A DNA stretch of 64,000 bases from 67-14 sp020438345 (GCA_937872475.1 CALMSY010000011.1:78520-142519), one strand, 5' to 3'; counted from the first letter of the stretch, positions 33,777-42,830 are shown. Made by a program: numbers and translations. The notes: generated by a model not told the origin, from the sequence alone.

Positions 33777-34950
33777 GGACCAGGAAAAGCGGGGTCGGGA
33801 CCGGGAAGCCCTTCAGCTCGACCTCACCGATCGGGTCGGTTTCAAGTTCGGGATGGTCGCTGATCGCAGCTGCTACCGCGTCGGTGATCAGCACCTCACC
33901 TCCCAGTGCCCGGTTGACCACCCGGTGAGCGAGATTGACCTGACTGCCGAAATAGTCTCCATCCCGGAAGACAACGGCCCCGTGGTGAATGCCTGCCCGG
34001 GGCTTCGGCCGGTCGGTGAACAGGGCCAGGAAACCGACCGCCCATTCCGCCAGGGAAGCCGGGTCCGGGGAGACCACCATGACTTCATCGCCGATCGTCT
34101 TGACAATGCCGGCCTCCGGAGGGAGGGTGGCTTCGACCGTTTCGGTGAACTGCTCGATAACCGAGAACGCGGTCGCGTCACCCTCCTGTTCGTTGAAACG
34201 TGTGAATCCAGTCAGATCGATGAAGCAGAGGGTGGTACGAACCTGGTCGAGGTTGGTGTCACCACCAAAGTCGGATTCCATGTGGCCGATCACGTCCTGC
34301 TCGAGGAAATACCGGACGTAACGTTCATGCAGATATTCGAAAAGCGGCACCGAGCTCGGGGAGGTCACCCTGGCCAGCTCACCGAGCTCCTGGGCCATCT
34401 CGACCTCGCTCACCCCGTCGCGAATCATGGGCTCGTGGACGAAGAGGTGAAAGAGCCTTACTTCCGCGTCTGCGATACGCCGGATTGACTGCGCATAGAC
34501 CCTGGTCAGCTGCAGTACCGCTTCGACAGGAAGGCCCGCCCTGGCTACATCCCCCATCCGGCTGAAGGCCTCGATATCACGGGCCGAAACGGTCTGCTCG
34601 CGGTCCGCCGGCGTCCCCAGCATCGTCATCACCCGCTGGATCACCTCGGCGCTGAGGCCACTTCGTTCCGCCGCGGTTTCAAGGTCGAAACGCTCGCTGA
34701 CATCGACGAAAAGATCTTCCGCCATGCCGAAAGCGAGCTTGCCCTCCTTGCCGGCTTCTTTCAACTCGTCGAGGCTGTGGCCACGCTCCCGCATCCGGGC
34801 GACGATTCTCGCCTGGGCCGCAGCGGCCGGTGTCCATCTGCCCTTTCTGACGGGCACGATCTTCTCGTCTGCCCAACGGGTCAGGGTGGCTGGGGATACG
34901 CCCGCGCGACGGGCGGCCTCGTTGAGACTGATTTGCTCTTCGCTGGGCAT
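33763..34950 (-). CDS. Class III adenylate cyclase with N-terminal MerR-like HTH and Rv1264-type regulatory domain
   Basis: Cytosolic protein of 395 residues predicted to make cAMP from ATP. Residues about 8-55 (ISLNEAARRAGVSPATLTRWADE, then basic residues) look like a MerR-type helix-turn-helix. Residues about 90-225 resemble the regulatory domain of the pH-sensing mycobacterial cyclase Rv1264. The catalytic domain keeps metal residues Asp245 and Asp288, substrate Lys284 and Asp332, and transition-state Asn339 and Arg343, so it should be an active homodimer with ATP specificity. TAGCCT 8 nt before the ATG supports this start over a TTG 24 nt upstream. It overlaps tilS by 14 bp. Confidence 0.85.
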   Translation of the reverse strand: MPSEEQISLNEAARRAGVSPATLTRWADEKIVPVRKGRWTPAAAAQARIVARMRERGHSLDELKEAGKEGKLAFGMAEDLFVDVSERFDLETAAERSGLSAEVIQRVMTMLGTPADREQTVSARDIEAFSRMGDVARAGLPVEAVLQLTRVYAQSIRRIADAEVRLFHLFVHEPMIRDGVSEVEMAQELGELARVTSPSSVPLFEYLHERYVRYFLEQDVIGHMESDFGGDTNLDQVRTTLCFIDLTGFTRFNEQEGDATAFSVIEQFTETVEATLPPEAGIVKTIGDEVMVVSPDPASLAEWAVGFLALFTDRPKPRAGIHHGAVVFRDGDYFGSQVNLAHRVVNRALGGEVLITDAVAAAISDHPELETDPIGEVELKGFPVPTPLFLVRARS

Positions 34951-34958
34951 TGTTCCCG

Positions 34959-34964
34959 AGGCTA
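34959..34964 (-). promoter_or_regulatory. Putative -10 TAGCCT of the cyclase gene (leaderless)
   Basis: TAGCCT, 8 nt before the ATG at 34950. An 8-bp inverted repeat (34981-34988 with 35009-35016) lies just upstream, roughly at -25 to -65. Confidence 0.45.
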
Positions 34965-35033
34965 TACGAGCCAAGGCCCGAAACCCGGCCTCTGTTCGAG
35001 ATCGGGCTCCGGGTTTGGTCCCCAGACATGCGA

Positions 35034-35066
35034 CAGCGGGGGTCGCATAAGGCGAAACCCCCGCTG
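35034..35066 (-). terminator. Terminator hairpin of the amtB-glnB operon
   Basis: CAGCGGGGGT and ACCCCCGCTG form a 10-bp perfect stem with a 13-nt loop, 19 nt past the glnB stop. Confidence 0.75.
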
Positions 35067-35085
35067 CCGGCCTGTCAGCTCCGCG

Positions 35086-35439
35086 CTATTCCACGTGGAC
35101 CTGGGTTACTTCGTCTCCTCGCTCGCCGGTCCGGATCCGAATCGCCTCCTCAACCGGAAGAACGAAGATCTTGCCGTCTCCGATCTCGCCGGTCCTGGCA
35201 TGGCGCAGGATCGTCTCGACGATGAGGTCTTTGTCCGTGTCGGCAACGACCACCTCAAGCTTCAGCTTGGGACGAACGTTGACGGTCACGGTCGAGCCCC
35301 GGTACTGCTCGACAATTCCCTTTTGCCTACCAGAGCCCTTGGCTTCGACTATGGAGATCGAGGGAAACCCCCGCTCCAGCAGTTCCGACCTGATCGGCTC
35401 GAACGCCTCGTGGCGTATGAACGCTTCGATTTTCTTCAT
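35086..35439 (-). CDS. glnB: PII nitrogen regulatory protein lacking the modifiable T-loop tyrosine
   Basis: Trimeric signal protein of 117 residues sensing ATP/ADP and 2-oxoglutarate; beside amtB it should act as GlnK, plugging the ammonium channel. The fold is complete: GRQKG (38-41 region), the B-loop TGEIGDGKIFVLPVE and the C-loop RTGERG. The T-loop reads GIVEQYRGSTVTVNV, so Tyr46 is kept but position 51, the uridylylated or adenylylated tyrosine, is valine. GGAGG lies upstream of the ATG, 17 nt after the amtB stop. Confidence 0.92.
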   Translation of the reverse strand: MKKIEAFIRHEAFEPIRSELLERGFPSISIVEAKGSGRQKGIVEQYRGSTVTVNVRPKLKLEVVVADTDKDLIVETILRHARTGEIGDGKIFVLPVEEAIRIRTGERGDEVTQVHVE

Positions 35440-35456
35440 TTTGGTCTCTCCTCCTC

Positions 35457-36935
35457 TCAGGCCTTGTCAGCCGCGACGTCGTTTGGTGTGGCTATTGGGG
35501 TACCAGCCATCGACGGGGTGTGACCGACCGAGGGGTATTCCGGCTGGGGGATGAATGATTCCGGGTATCCGTACATACCGTGGCTCGAAATATCGAGTCC
35601 GGCGTCCTCTTCCGCCTCCGAGACCCTGAGACCGAAGATGGCCTTGATGATCGCGAATGCGGCGAGTGATGCGACGAGCACGAAAGTGAATGTCGCAACT
35701 ACCGCGAGTACCTGGACACCCAGCTGACCGAGGGTCGAGCCGAAGCTCTGGTCGCCGAAAATTCCGTACCAGATACCTGACCCGGCTCCGTCGAGCACCA
35801 GTCGCGGTGAAGCGAAGATGCCGACAGCGATCGTGCCCCAGATGCCCGCGGCGCCGTGAGCGGAAAGAGCCCCGATCGGGTCATCCAGATACTTCTCGAT
35901 CGCCAGGACACAGCCGACAACAATCAGGCCGGCGATGAAGCCGATAATCGGTGCCGCCCAGTACTCGACAAAGCCGCAGCCGGCTGTGATGCCGACCAGA
36001 CCGGCGATCGCGCCGTTGCCGGCCATGCCGACGTCGAGCGCTTTCGTCTTGATGTACACGAGCAGACTCGCGCCGAGCACACCTGCCGCCGCAGCGAGCT
36101 GGGTGTTCAGCATGACCTCACCGAAGAAGGAGCCTTCGGTGACGAAAGTCGAGCCACCGTTGAATCCGAACCAGCCGATCCAGAGGATCATGATTCCGAG
36201 GCCGACCAGCGGCATCGAATGGCCGGGAATGGCTCGTGGCGAACCGTCCGCGGCGTACTTGCCTTTTCGGGCGCCGAGCAAGAGCAGCGCCGCAAGACCC
36301 GCGGTAGCACCGGTGAGGTGGACGACCGACGATCCGGCGAAGTCCATTACCGGCTTGCCACCGACATCGGAAAGCAGTCCCCCACCCCATACCGAATGGG
36401 CGACGATCGGGTAGATCAGCGCACCGAAGATGACGGCGTAGACGACGTAGGCACTGAACTTGATGCGCTCCAGTGTCGTGCCCCACACAATGGCAAGCGA
36501 GACAGCGCAGAATGCCAGGCCGAAGAGCATGAGCATTGCCGTGTCTGCGGTCACTGCGGTGCCGAGGATGTCCTGATCGAAGTGGAAGAAGAAGCCATCG
36601 GTCCCGATGAACTTCTCAAGTCCGCCGTCACCGAAGCCGGCGATGCCGTATCCGATCGCCCACCAGGCAATGGTGACCACGCCAAGGTTGATCAGAATCT
36701 TGGCTACGCCCGTACCGGCGTTCTTCATCCGGGAGAAGCCGATCTCCAGGAACATGAACCCTGCCTGCATGAAGAAGACGAGGACTGTGGCCAGGGCGAC
36801 CCAGACCATGTCCAGTTCCAGCGCCTTGGCGGCAAACTGTTCCTCCGTCACCGGCGCGGCCGAAGCCAGCCCTGGCACTAGAAGGGCGGCAAACAACGCC
36901 AGAAGAGACGCTATGCCGATTTTCTTGACACTCAT
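35457..36935 (-). CDS. amtB: Ammonium transporter
   Basis: Trimeric ammonium channel of 492 residues. A cleavable signal peptide (about 1-26) precedes eleven transmembrane helices. The pore twin histidines are seen in PIVAHSVWGGG and SAHGAAGIWGT; the cytoplasmic tail is longer than usual and rich in proline and glycine. The ATG at 36935 has the strong Shine-Dalgarno GGAGGT at 9 nt; the frame is open 13 codons further. It forms an operon with glnB. The 206 bp upstream holds two GCGATTA direct repeats near 36980-36993 and no clear promoter. Confidence 0.96.
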   Translation of the reverse strand: MSVKKIGIASLLALFAALLVPGLASAAPVTEEQFAAKALELDMVWVALATVLVFFMQAGFMFLEIGFSRMKNAGTGVAKILINLGVVTIAWWAIGYGIAGFGDGGLEKFIGTDGFFFHFDQDILGTAVTADTAMLMLFGLAFCAVSLAIVWGTTLERIKFSAYVVYAVIFGALIYPIVAHSVWGGGLLSDVGGKPVMDFAGSSVVHLTGATAGLAALLLLGARKGKYAADGSPRAIPGHSMPLVGLGIMILWIGWFGFNGGSTFVTEGSFFGEVMLNTQLAAAAGVLGASLLVYIKTKALDVGMAGNGAIAGLVGITAGCGFVEYWAAPIIGFIAGLIVVGCVLAIEKYLDDPIGALSAHGAAGIWGTIAVGIFASPRLVLDGAGSGIWYGIFGDQSFGSTLGQLGVQVLAVVATFTFVLVASLAAFAIIKAIFGLRVSEAEEDAGLDISSHGMYGYPESFIPQPEYPSVGHTPSMAGTPIATPNDVAADKA

Positions 36936-37091
36936 TCGAGTTTTACCTCCTGTTTCCGCTGGGCCCAGACCCATCGGTCGCGATTAGCGATTAGCTGACC
37001 GGACCAATCTAGAAACGGAGCGGCAAACGAATTTTGGCCACCCGGAGAAAATGAACCTGCCCGGATTGTTCGATTGTCAAATGGGGCCTAG

Positions 37092-37109
37092 TTGGCTCTA
37101 TGAAGCCAA
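37092..37109 (-). terminator. Weak hairpin after the FTR1 gene
   Basis: TTGGCT and AGCCAA form a 6-bp stem with a 6-nt loop, 33 nt past the FTR1 stop. No T tract follows on the minus strand. Confidence 0.3.
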
Positions 37110-37141
37110 AAAGTCATTGACACTCGGCTCTGGGAGTGGCC

Positions 37142-39673
37142 TCAGGCGACCGGTTCCGGCGTACGTTTCTCCTGCGGGACAGGTGCTTCGCCATCCCTGG
37201 AAGCCTCGCCTGCGTTGGTCGTTCGGGCTTCGAATTCCTCGCGCCGGATCCGCATCTGCCGTTTCGAATACCAGCCGGCGGCCCAGTAGGAGCCGATCAC
37301 GAAGATCAGGGCGAGGACCTGGGCGAGCATCGTTTCCCAGGCCGGATGGATCCCCAGCCAGGTACCCATCCAGAGCGGAATGTCGATGTCGATCGGGTGG
37401 ATCGGAAACCAGCCGACGCCCTGAAGGGTGCGGACGGTGTTGCCGACCATGGTGAAAAGAACGAGGGCGATCAGCACGCCGGTCACGATCAGCATTTTCT
37501 TGTAGGGCAGCCTGCGTTCGGCCTTGAAAGTGATGAAGCCGACGATCGCCGTGCCGGCAAGCCCGAGTGCGACCCCCGCCGCCACCACGCCCACCCCGGA
37601 CGAGAGCTGAAGGGCCTGCAGGAACAACACCGTTTCCATGCCTTCGCGAAAGACCGACGTGAAACCGAGCACGTAGAGACCGGCGATCGTTGCGGTTCCG
37701 GCGGCAGCACCGAGGGCGACGTCACCGGTCAGTTCCTTTCCGCGTCTGCGGTGGGTGGCGATCCATTCGGTCCAGTAGACCCGGTGGAAGAACCAGTTGA
37801 GCACCACGACAAGGACCCCGATAGCCACCACCCCGACGATCGCCTCGAGCTTTTCACCGTAGGCAGCCAGTGAACCAAGCAGGGCCACGGCCAGCACGAA
37901 TCCGAGCACACTTGCCGGAAGCGCGAGCAGTGCGCCCCGGTAGATCGGCTTTCTCAGCGCCGCCCGTGCACCGATCATCGAGGCGGTGATCGCCGCGATG
38001 ATCAGGATCGCCTCAAGGCCCTCGCGGAAGACGATCAGGGAGGCGTTGGTGATCGCGGTCGCGTCCGAGACTCCTTCGCCTGTCTTGTCCCGGGCTTCAG
38101 CCAGCGCCTCCTCGAGAACCAGCGTGGTCTCGCGGACCTCGGAGGCGGGAGCGCCCGACGAGATCAGGCCGGCGAGTCCGGGAACTCCCCGGGCGCCGTA
38201 CCAGAAGAGACCTTCGATTTCTGCCACGAGCTGGGGGTCAAATGCGTTGAGTTTCAGCTCGGGCCCAAACTCGAAGAAGGCGTAAGCAGTGAGCCGGGCC
38301 TGCTCGGCCTGGTTTTTCTGACCGGCACCAACCGCGGCTACCAGCTGGTCGAGACTGATCTCGACCAGGTCGAAATCGGCCTCGTCGTTGGATTCCTTCC
38401 ATTCATCGGGGAAGATCCGGTCGAGCTCGTCGGAGATCTGCTGGTGGAGATCCTCGACCTCGGCTTCGGGGACGACCGCTTTGCGTTCATTGGCGTCGTT
38501 GACATAGGTCCCGAGCTGGTCGAGATCGGCTTTGATCCGTTCAACCGCTTCCGGATCAATCTCGATCAGGGCTGCTTCCAGGTCCGTGAAAGCCTGTTCA
38601 ACACCGTCGTGAAACGCGGTTGCTTCCTGTAGCTCGAAGGGGATTGTGATCCGGCCGTCGTCGGTGCCGTCGTTGTATTCGACCGGGATCAGATCAAGGA
38701 ACCTGGTCAGTTGGGCTGCCCGGCGCGCCTGCTCCTCGGGCGTGAACGGAGCCGCGACAAAGCCATCGAGGTCATTTGCAATCCGGCCAGCGGCATCCCG
38801 GAAAGCGGAGATGTCGGACCCGGCAGCCGCCCTGGCGAAGTCGCGGAAGTCGCGACTCGATCCGGCGGTCTCCTCCGACCCTCGCTGGTCCCTGTATTCA
38901 TCGGTGAGGATCTGCCAGTAACCGTCGGTGATCGCGGCGGTTTCGGCCAGGCGCTCGGGAAAGTTCTTTTCCGCCGCCTTTTCCGCTTCGTCCTTGTTTG
39001 TGCCGAGCCGGGACTGATACGTGTCAAGCAGATCCTTGCGAACCTGGAGCACGGCATCCTCCGGGTTGATCTCGCCGGTGGCGAGTGCGATCAGGGCGTC
39101 GGTTGCCTCGGTGCCGACCCTGGTGAAACGGGTGCTCTGACGAAAGTCCCGGATCTGGAGCCATTCGCGCGCCGCCCGCACCCGGCCGGCTCCGGTCAGG
39201 TCGATCGCCCGTTGGAAAGCCCCGCGCCTCAGGGCGGCGATGATCGTGCCGCGAGCGGCGGCCAGCTTGACCGAATCGGCCTGTCCAAGCGCCAGTTCGG
39301 CCCGCTTGAGTTGCCGGTCGATCAGCTTCAGCTCGGCCGGAGCGCTTTCGGCCAGCCCGCTCCGGAGCGAGCCGGTGAGGGCCCGCCTTGCGTCTCTGAT
39401 CGAAGGGGCCTCGGTTTCCTCCAGAATCAGGTCGGTCTGGGCGTTGAAGAGGTCGGTCGTGATCCGGTCGGCAGCCCGCCAGGCCGGGTCCGAACCGGCC
39501 CTTTCGTTCCGTTCCTGCCCGGATCCAGCGCCGCCTCCCGGGGCTGCTCCATTAACCGGGGCGGCCCCTGAATGCGGAGCCGCAACGAGGAATGCAGCCA
39601 CCGCGGCGAGTGTCGCGACGGCCGCAATGACCAGCTTTCCGCCAGGCCCTGAACTGACCGAAGGCCGCAACAA
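37142..39673 (-). CDS. FTR1-family high-affinity iron permease with a large extracytoplasmic domain
   Basis: Protein of 843 residues. A signal/anchor (about 14-37) precedes some 500 mostly helical, acidic residues outside the membrane, then a seven-helix FTR1 permease with both iron-binding REGLE-type motifs, VFREGLEAILII and VFREGMETVLFL. The large N-terminal module resembles the domain found in long FTR1 proteins and may collect ferric iron before transport. It overlaps nothing but begins 7 nt after the EfeO-like gene, and an IdeR-like box precedes the pair. Start is TTG. Confidence 0.9.
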   Translation of the reverse strand: MLRPSVSSGPGGKLVIAAVATLAAVAAFLVAAPHSGAAPVNGAAPGGGAGSGQERNERAGSDPAWRAADRITTDLFNAQTDLILEETEAPSIRDARRALTGSLRSGLAESAPAELKLIDRQLKRAELALGQADSVKLAAARGTIIAALRRGAFQRAIDLTGAGRVRAAREWLQIRDFRQSTRFTRVGTEATDALIALATGEINPEDAVLQVRKDLLDTYQSRLGTNKDEAEKAAEKNFPERLAETAAITDGYWQILTDEYRDQRGSEETAGSSRDFRDFARAAAGSDISAFRDAAGRIANDLDGFVAAPFTPEEQARRAAQLTRFLDLIPVEYNDGTDDGRITIPFELQEATAFHDGVEQAFTDLEAALIEIDPEAVERIKADLDQLGTYVNDANERKAVVPEAEVEDLHQQISDELDRIFPDEWKESNDEADFDLVEISLDQLVAAVGAGQKNQAEQARLTAYAFFEFGPELKLNAFDPQLVAEIEGLFWYGARGVPGLAGLISSGAPASEVRETTLVLEEALAEARDKTGEGVSDATAITNASLIVFREGLEAILIIAAITASMIGARAALRKPIYRGALLALPASVLGFVLAVALLGSLAAYGEKLEAIVGVVAIGVLVVVLNWFFHRVYWTEWIATHRRRGKELTGDVALGAAAGTATIAGLYVLGFTSVFREGMETVLFLQALQLSSGVGVVAAGVALGLAGTAIVGFITFKAERRLPYKKMLIVTGVLIALVLFTMVGNTVRTLQGVGWFPIHPIDIDIPLWMGTWLGIHPAWETMLAQVLALIFVIGSYWAAGWYSKRQMRIRREEFEARTTNAGEASRDGEAPVPQEKRTPEPVA

Positions 39674-39680
39674 ATTGAAG

Positions 39681-40778
39681 TCAGCCCTCCTGGATCTCGA
39701 TATCGAGGTCCTTGGCGGCCTGGGTCACCTGACCGGCTATCCGCTCGGCTCGCGCCTGCATCTCGGCTCCGAGCTGATCGGCCTGGCGGGCGGTGAACCT
39801 CTCACCCGCGGCTTCCCGGTCCCGGAGTTCCTCGGAAGTTGCGAGCAGCTCGTCGAGCTCGGCCGCGGTCTGTTCGGCCTGGTCGATGTTCTTCTCGGCG
39901 ATCAGGGGCTCGACCTCGTCATAGGTGAAGCTGATGCCGGTGAGAATGTCGGCGATGTCCGAAAGTCGAGAAGTGGCGACGAATCCGGCTTCATCCTGAT
40001 TGCCTTCACCGGCCACGAAAGACGAGAGTTTCCACTGTTCGAAGTACTCGCTCATGGTCGGGGTCATGACCACGATGGCGGTGAATGCGTCTGAGGGGGT
40101 GATCACAATCTCCTGGGCGTCCTTGTCGAGATCGTTGGCCTGTTTGTCGATCTCGTCTACTGCGGCCTTGAAAGCATTCGCTTCAGGCAGCCCCTCGCCG
40201 AACTCGACTTTGCCGTCACAGTTGACGTCGGGCTTGACTCCGCCGGCGGTCAGTTCGTCATTGGTGCCGTAAAGGGAGGTTTCGATAAGGAAGAAGAGGT
40301 TTCCGGGCTGCCTCATGACTTTGCCGTTGGGCAGGTTCAGATTGAAAGACACCGCACTCTCCGGATCCGTGGCATCCGATCCCGCATCGATGTCGGTGTC
40401 GTACTGGGCAGTGCGGGGAATGCCTGCCACGATGCCCTCCATCTCCTCGTAGGCAGGGTTTGCCCTTACGAAGGCGTTCTTGGCGTCAGTCAGCGCGGCA
40501 TTGACCGCCTCGCATTCCTTTTTCAGCAGCTTTGCGTAGTTGAAATTGTTCGCCTTGGCCAGGTCGAAGTACGCGTTGCCGGCCGTTTTGAGCTCTGCAG
40601 TCTGGGCCGCCAGGTCGGCCGAATGATCGGTCAGGTACGACTTCACAGCGGTCAGTCCGGCATCAGGCTGGTCGGCATCGGAACCCGAGTCGTCGCTGCC
40701 ACAGCCGGTGATCAGCGCGGCGGCCAGGACAGGAACTGCAAAGAGCGAACGGACGGGCATGGGGAACTTCCTGGTCAA
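39681..40778 (-). CDS. EfeO/EfeM-like (imelysin-type) lipoprotein
   Basis: Exported lipoprotein of about 365 residues: the signal peptide ends in the lipobox LITGCGS (Cys26 from the TTG start). The mature part is helical and acidic, with two AVxxYL/AVDEID-like repeats suggesting an imelysin-like (M75) scaffold, though a classical HxxE metal motif is not obvious. With the FTR1 permease it likely forms an EfeUO-type ferric/ferrous uptake pair. Two starts compete: TTG at 40778 behind GGAGAGG, and ATG at 40760 behind AGGAAG. Confidence 0.75.
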   Translation of the reverse strand: MTRKFPMPVRSLFAVPVLAAALITGCGSDDSGSDADQPDAGLTAVKSYLTDHSADLAAQTAELKTAGNAYFDLAKANNFNYAKLLKKECEAVNAALTDAKNAFVRANPAYEEMEGIVAGIPRTAQYDTDIDAGSDATDPESAVSFNLNLPNGKVMRQPGNLFFLIETSLYGTNDELTAGGVKPDVNCDGKVEFGEGLPEANAFKAAVDEIDKQANDLDKDAQEIVITPSDAFTAIVVMTPTMSEYFEQWKLSSFVAGEGNQDEAGFVATSRLSDIADILTGISFTYDEVEPLIAEKNIDQAEQTAAELDELLATSEELRDREAAGERFTARQADQLGAEMQARAERIAGQVTQAAKDLDIEIQEG

Positions 40779-40832
40779 CGGATACCTCTCCTGAATGGAC
40801 TGGCGCGACCGAGATCACGGCCACCTGGACGA

Positions 40833-40851
40833 AATACTTTGGCTACCCTAA
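40833..40851 (-). promoter_or_regulatory. IdeR/DtxR-like iron box upstream of the iron operon
   Basis: The minus strand reads TTAGGGTAGCCAAAGTATT. It matches 12 of the first 14 positions of the IdeR/DtxR consensus (TTAGGTTAGCCTAACCTAA), but the right half is weak. It is 55 bp before the lipoprotein start, the right place for an iron-dependent repressor. Confidence 0.5.
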
Positions 40852-40903
40852 CTCAATCCACAGGCGAACGGTCGGAGATACTGGATTCGACCCGTCAAAG
40901 GCC

Positions 40904-41776
40904 TCAGAGAAAGGCCGGCCCTCTCGCAACCAGACCCCGGTAAAGAGCCTCCTGGATCTGCTCCCTGACCTGCTCGGTCAGGTCGAAGACCAGAGTCCTG
41001 TCCTCGCTGGACCCGGGCCCGTAGCCGGAGAGGTCGATCGGCTCCAGGAATTCGATCCGCCAGCGGGAAGGCAAAGGCAGCAGACCGAGCGGGCCCAACC
41101 AGGGGAAGGTCGGGGTCAAAGGCACATATGGGGATCCGATCATTCTGGCCAATGGACCGGACTCGCCCAGCTTGGGATAGATCTCTTCGGCCCCGACCAC
41201 CGCCACCGGCACGATCGGGGTACCCGTTTCCAGAGCAACCTCGACGAAGCCGCCGCGTCCGAAACGCTGCAGCCGGTAACGGTCGGCGAATGACTTGCCG
41301 AAACCCTTGACCCCCTCGGGAAAAACCATTACCGACTGGTCCTGCTCCAGCAGGCGGCTGAGATTCGCGGGGTTGGCGGCCACCCCTCCCAGCCGGCGCA
41401 TCAGGTAACTGACGAAGGGCAGGTCGAAGGCCCAGTTGAGCACCATCGCCTTTCCCCAGCGCGGCAACGGGTGCTCTTTCTGGATCGCCGTAGAGATCAT
41501 CGCGGCGTCAAACGGGAAAACAGCGCCCGAGTGGTTCGCAACCATCAGGGCCCTGCCGTGGCCGGGGACATTGGCGGCCCCGGTCACCTGCACCCGCCAC
41601 CAGGTCGAGTAAAGAAACTCGAAGACCGGGAAGACGACTTCGGTGAATTCCTCGTCGAAACCCCATTCGTCCTCGTGGTACTCCCCGGCCATCCGCCGCA
41701 GGATCAGATCCGACGTCGACTGGACGGTGCTGGCCCATTCGAGCACGGTTTCCGGACTCGGGACAGGGGCGTTCAC
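40904..41776 (-). CDS. 1-acyl-sn-glycerol-3-phosphate acyltransferase-like protein
   Basis: LPLAT-superfamily acyltransferase of 290 residues. The catalytic block reads NHSGAVFPFD, so His and Asp are separated by seven residues, not the usual four, as seen in divergent actinobacterial members; VFPEGVKGFGK is the FPEG motif. It probably acylates a lysophospholipid or another lipid acceptor at the membrane. The GTG overlaps the stop of the SDR gene (GTGA), so the two are coupled. Confidence 0.85.
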   Translation of the reverse strand: MNAPVPSPETVLEWASTVQSTSDLILRRMAGEYHEDEWGFDEEFTEVVFPVFEFLYSTWWRVQVTGAANVPGHGRALMVANHSGAVFPFDAAMISTAIQKEHPLPRWGKAMVLNWAFDLPFVSYLMRRLGGVAANPANLSRLLEQDQSVMVFPEGVKGFGKSFADRYRLQRFGRGGFVEVALETGTPIVPVAVVGAEEIYPKLGESGPLARMIGSPYVPLTPTFPWLGPLGLLPLPSRWRIEFLEPIDLSGYGPGSSEDRTLVFDLTEQVREQIQEALYRGLVARGPAFL

Positions 41777-42786
41777 CGGGGTACGCTCCTGACCGGAGAG
41801 CCGGGATGCGGCGAAGGGAACAGTGCCTGGACCCCATGCGAGGTCCGGGCGAAGTCACGCGCCGTGCCCTCCGAGTCGAAGGCCAGTTCATACCCCACTT
41901 CCTCGCGCAACCTCCGGTTGTCACAGCCGCGGCCGTAGCGGAGCAGCAACTCGGCGTCCCGGTACATGTCGGCGCTTCCGACATGCTGGCCGATGCGGCG
42001 GTTGACCAGCCCGGTCACGACCGGCGGCACGCTGATCGCGGTCTTGCCACACAGCCGCAGCAGCCGACTGAGAGAAATGGCACCGTCCGGGGCAACGTTC
42101 ACCGCGCCCCGCACCGGGCTCATGGTCGCAGCGGCCAGGGCTCCAGTCGCGTCATCGGAATGGAGCAACTGGAGCCTGGGGTCGAATCCCAGCATGGTCG
42201 GGACGACGGGCAGGCTGAGATAGCGGTTCAAAGGGTCGTCCAGACCGGGACCGACCTCGACTTCGAAGCGCAGCATGCAGCAGGTGACTTCGGGACGGCG
42301 ACGCGCGAAGCTGTCGAAGTAGCCCTCAAGCTCTCCGATGTCACGCTGGAATCGAGTCGCCAGGGGAAAGCGGCGGGCCATGTCCTCGGTAAAGAAAGCG
42401 GGTACCCCGGGAGCCGAGCCGTAAATCGCTGCCGAACCCCTGGCGATTACGGCTTCCAGGCCCGGCGTCTTTTCGCAAGCGGCAAGCAGCTGAAGGGTGC
42501 CGATCACGTTTATGTCATGGAGAGCCCGTGACGGCCGCCCCTGTTCCGGGTACCAGACGATTCCACAATGAACGACCACATCCGGTTCAAGCGAGGGAAT
42601 AATCCGTGAGATGACCGGGTTGCGGATGTCCGCCTCGACGAACTCCATGCGACCCATATCGGCTGCGGGAGGCCGTGAGTCGATGCCGACTATCTCACCG
42701 ACGCCGGTGCGTCTCTGAAGGGTTCGGGCAAGTTGGGAACCCCATCTGGTCGAGACCCCGGCAATGATGATCCTCTTGTCACTCAT
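41773..42786 (-). CDS. NAD-dependent epimerase/dehydratase-like protein with a degenerate active site
   Basis: Extended-SDR protein of 337 residues. The Rossmann NAD site appears as GVSTRWGSQLAR and DADIRNP-like and NVIGTLQLL motifs follow. The expected YxxxK lies in TRFQRDIGELEGY, where Tyr is Phe and Lys is Ile, so classical SDR chemistry is doubtful. This subgroup often neighbours acyltransferases in actinobacteria, as here. The ATG at 42786 is preferred; a GTG three codons earlier is possible. Confidence 0.8.
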   Translation of the reverse strand: MSDKRIIIAGVSTRWGSQLARTLQRRTGVGEIVGIDSRPPAADMGRMEFVEADIRNPVISRIIPSLEPDVVVHCGIVWYPEQGRPSRALHDINVIGTLQLLAACEKTPGLEAVIARGSAAIYGSAPGVPAFFTEDMARRFPLATRFQRDIGELEGYFDSFARRRPEVTCCMLRFEVEVGPGLDDPLNRYLSLPVVPTMLGFDPRLQLLHSDDATGALAAATMSPVRGAVNVAPDGAISLSRLLRLCGKTAISVPPVVTGLVNRRIGQHVGSADMYRDAELLLRYGRGCDNRRLREEVGYELAFDSEGTARDFARTSHGVQALFPSPHPGSPVRSVPR

Positions 42787-42830
42787 TCTGGCCACCGCGC
42801 GGCTTCGGGAACCAAAAACCCGCCCCTACC

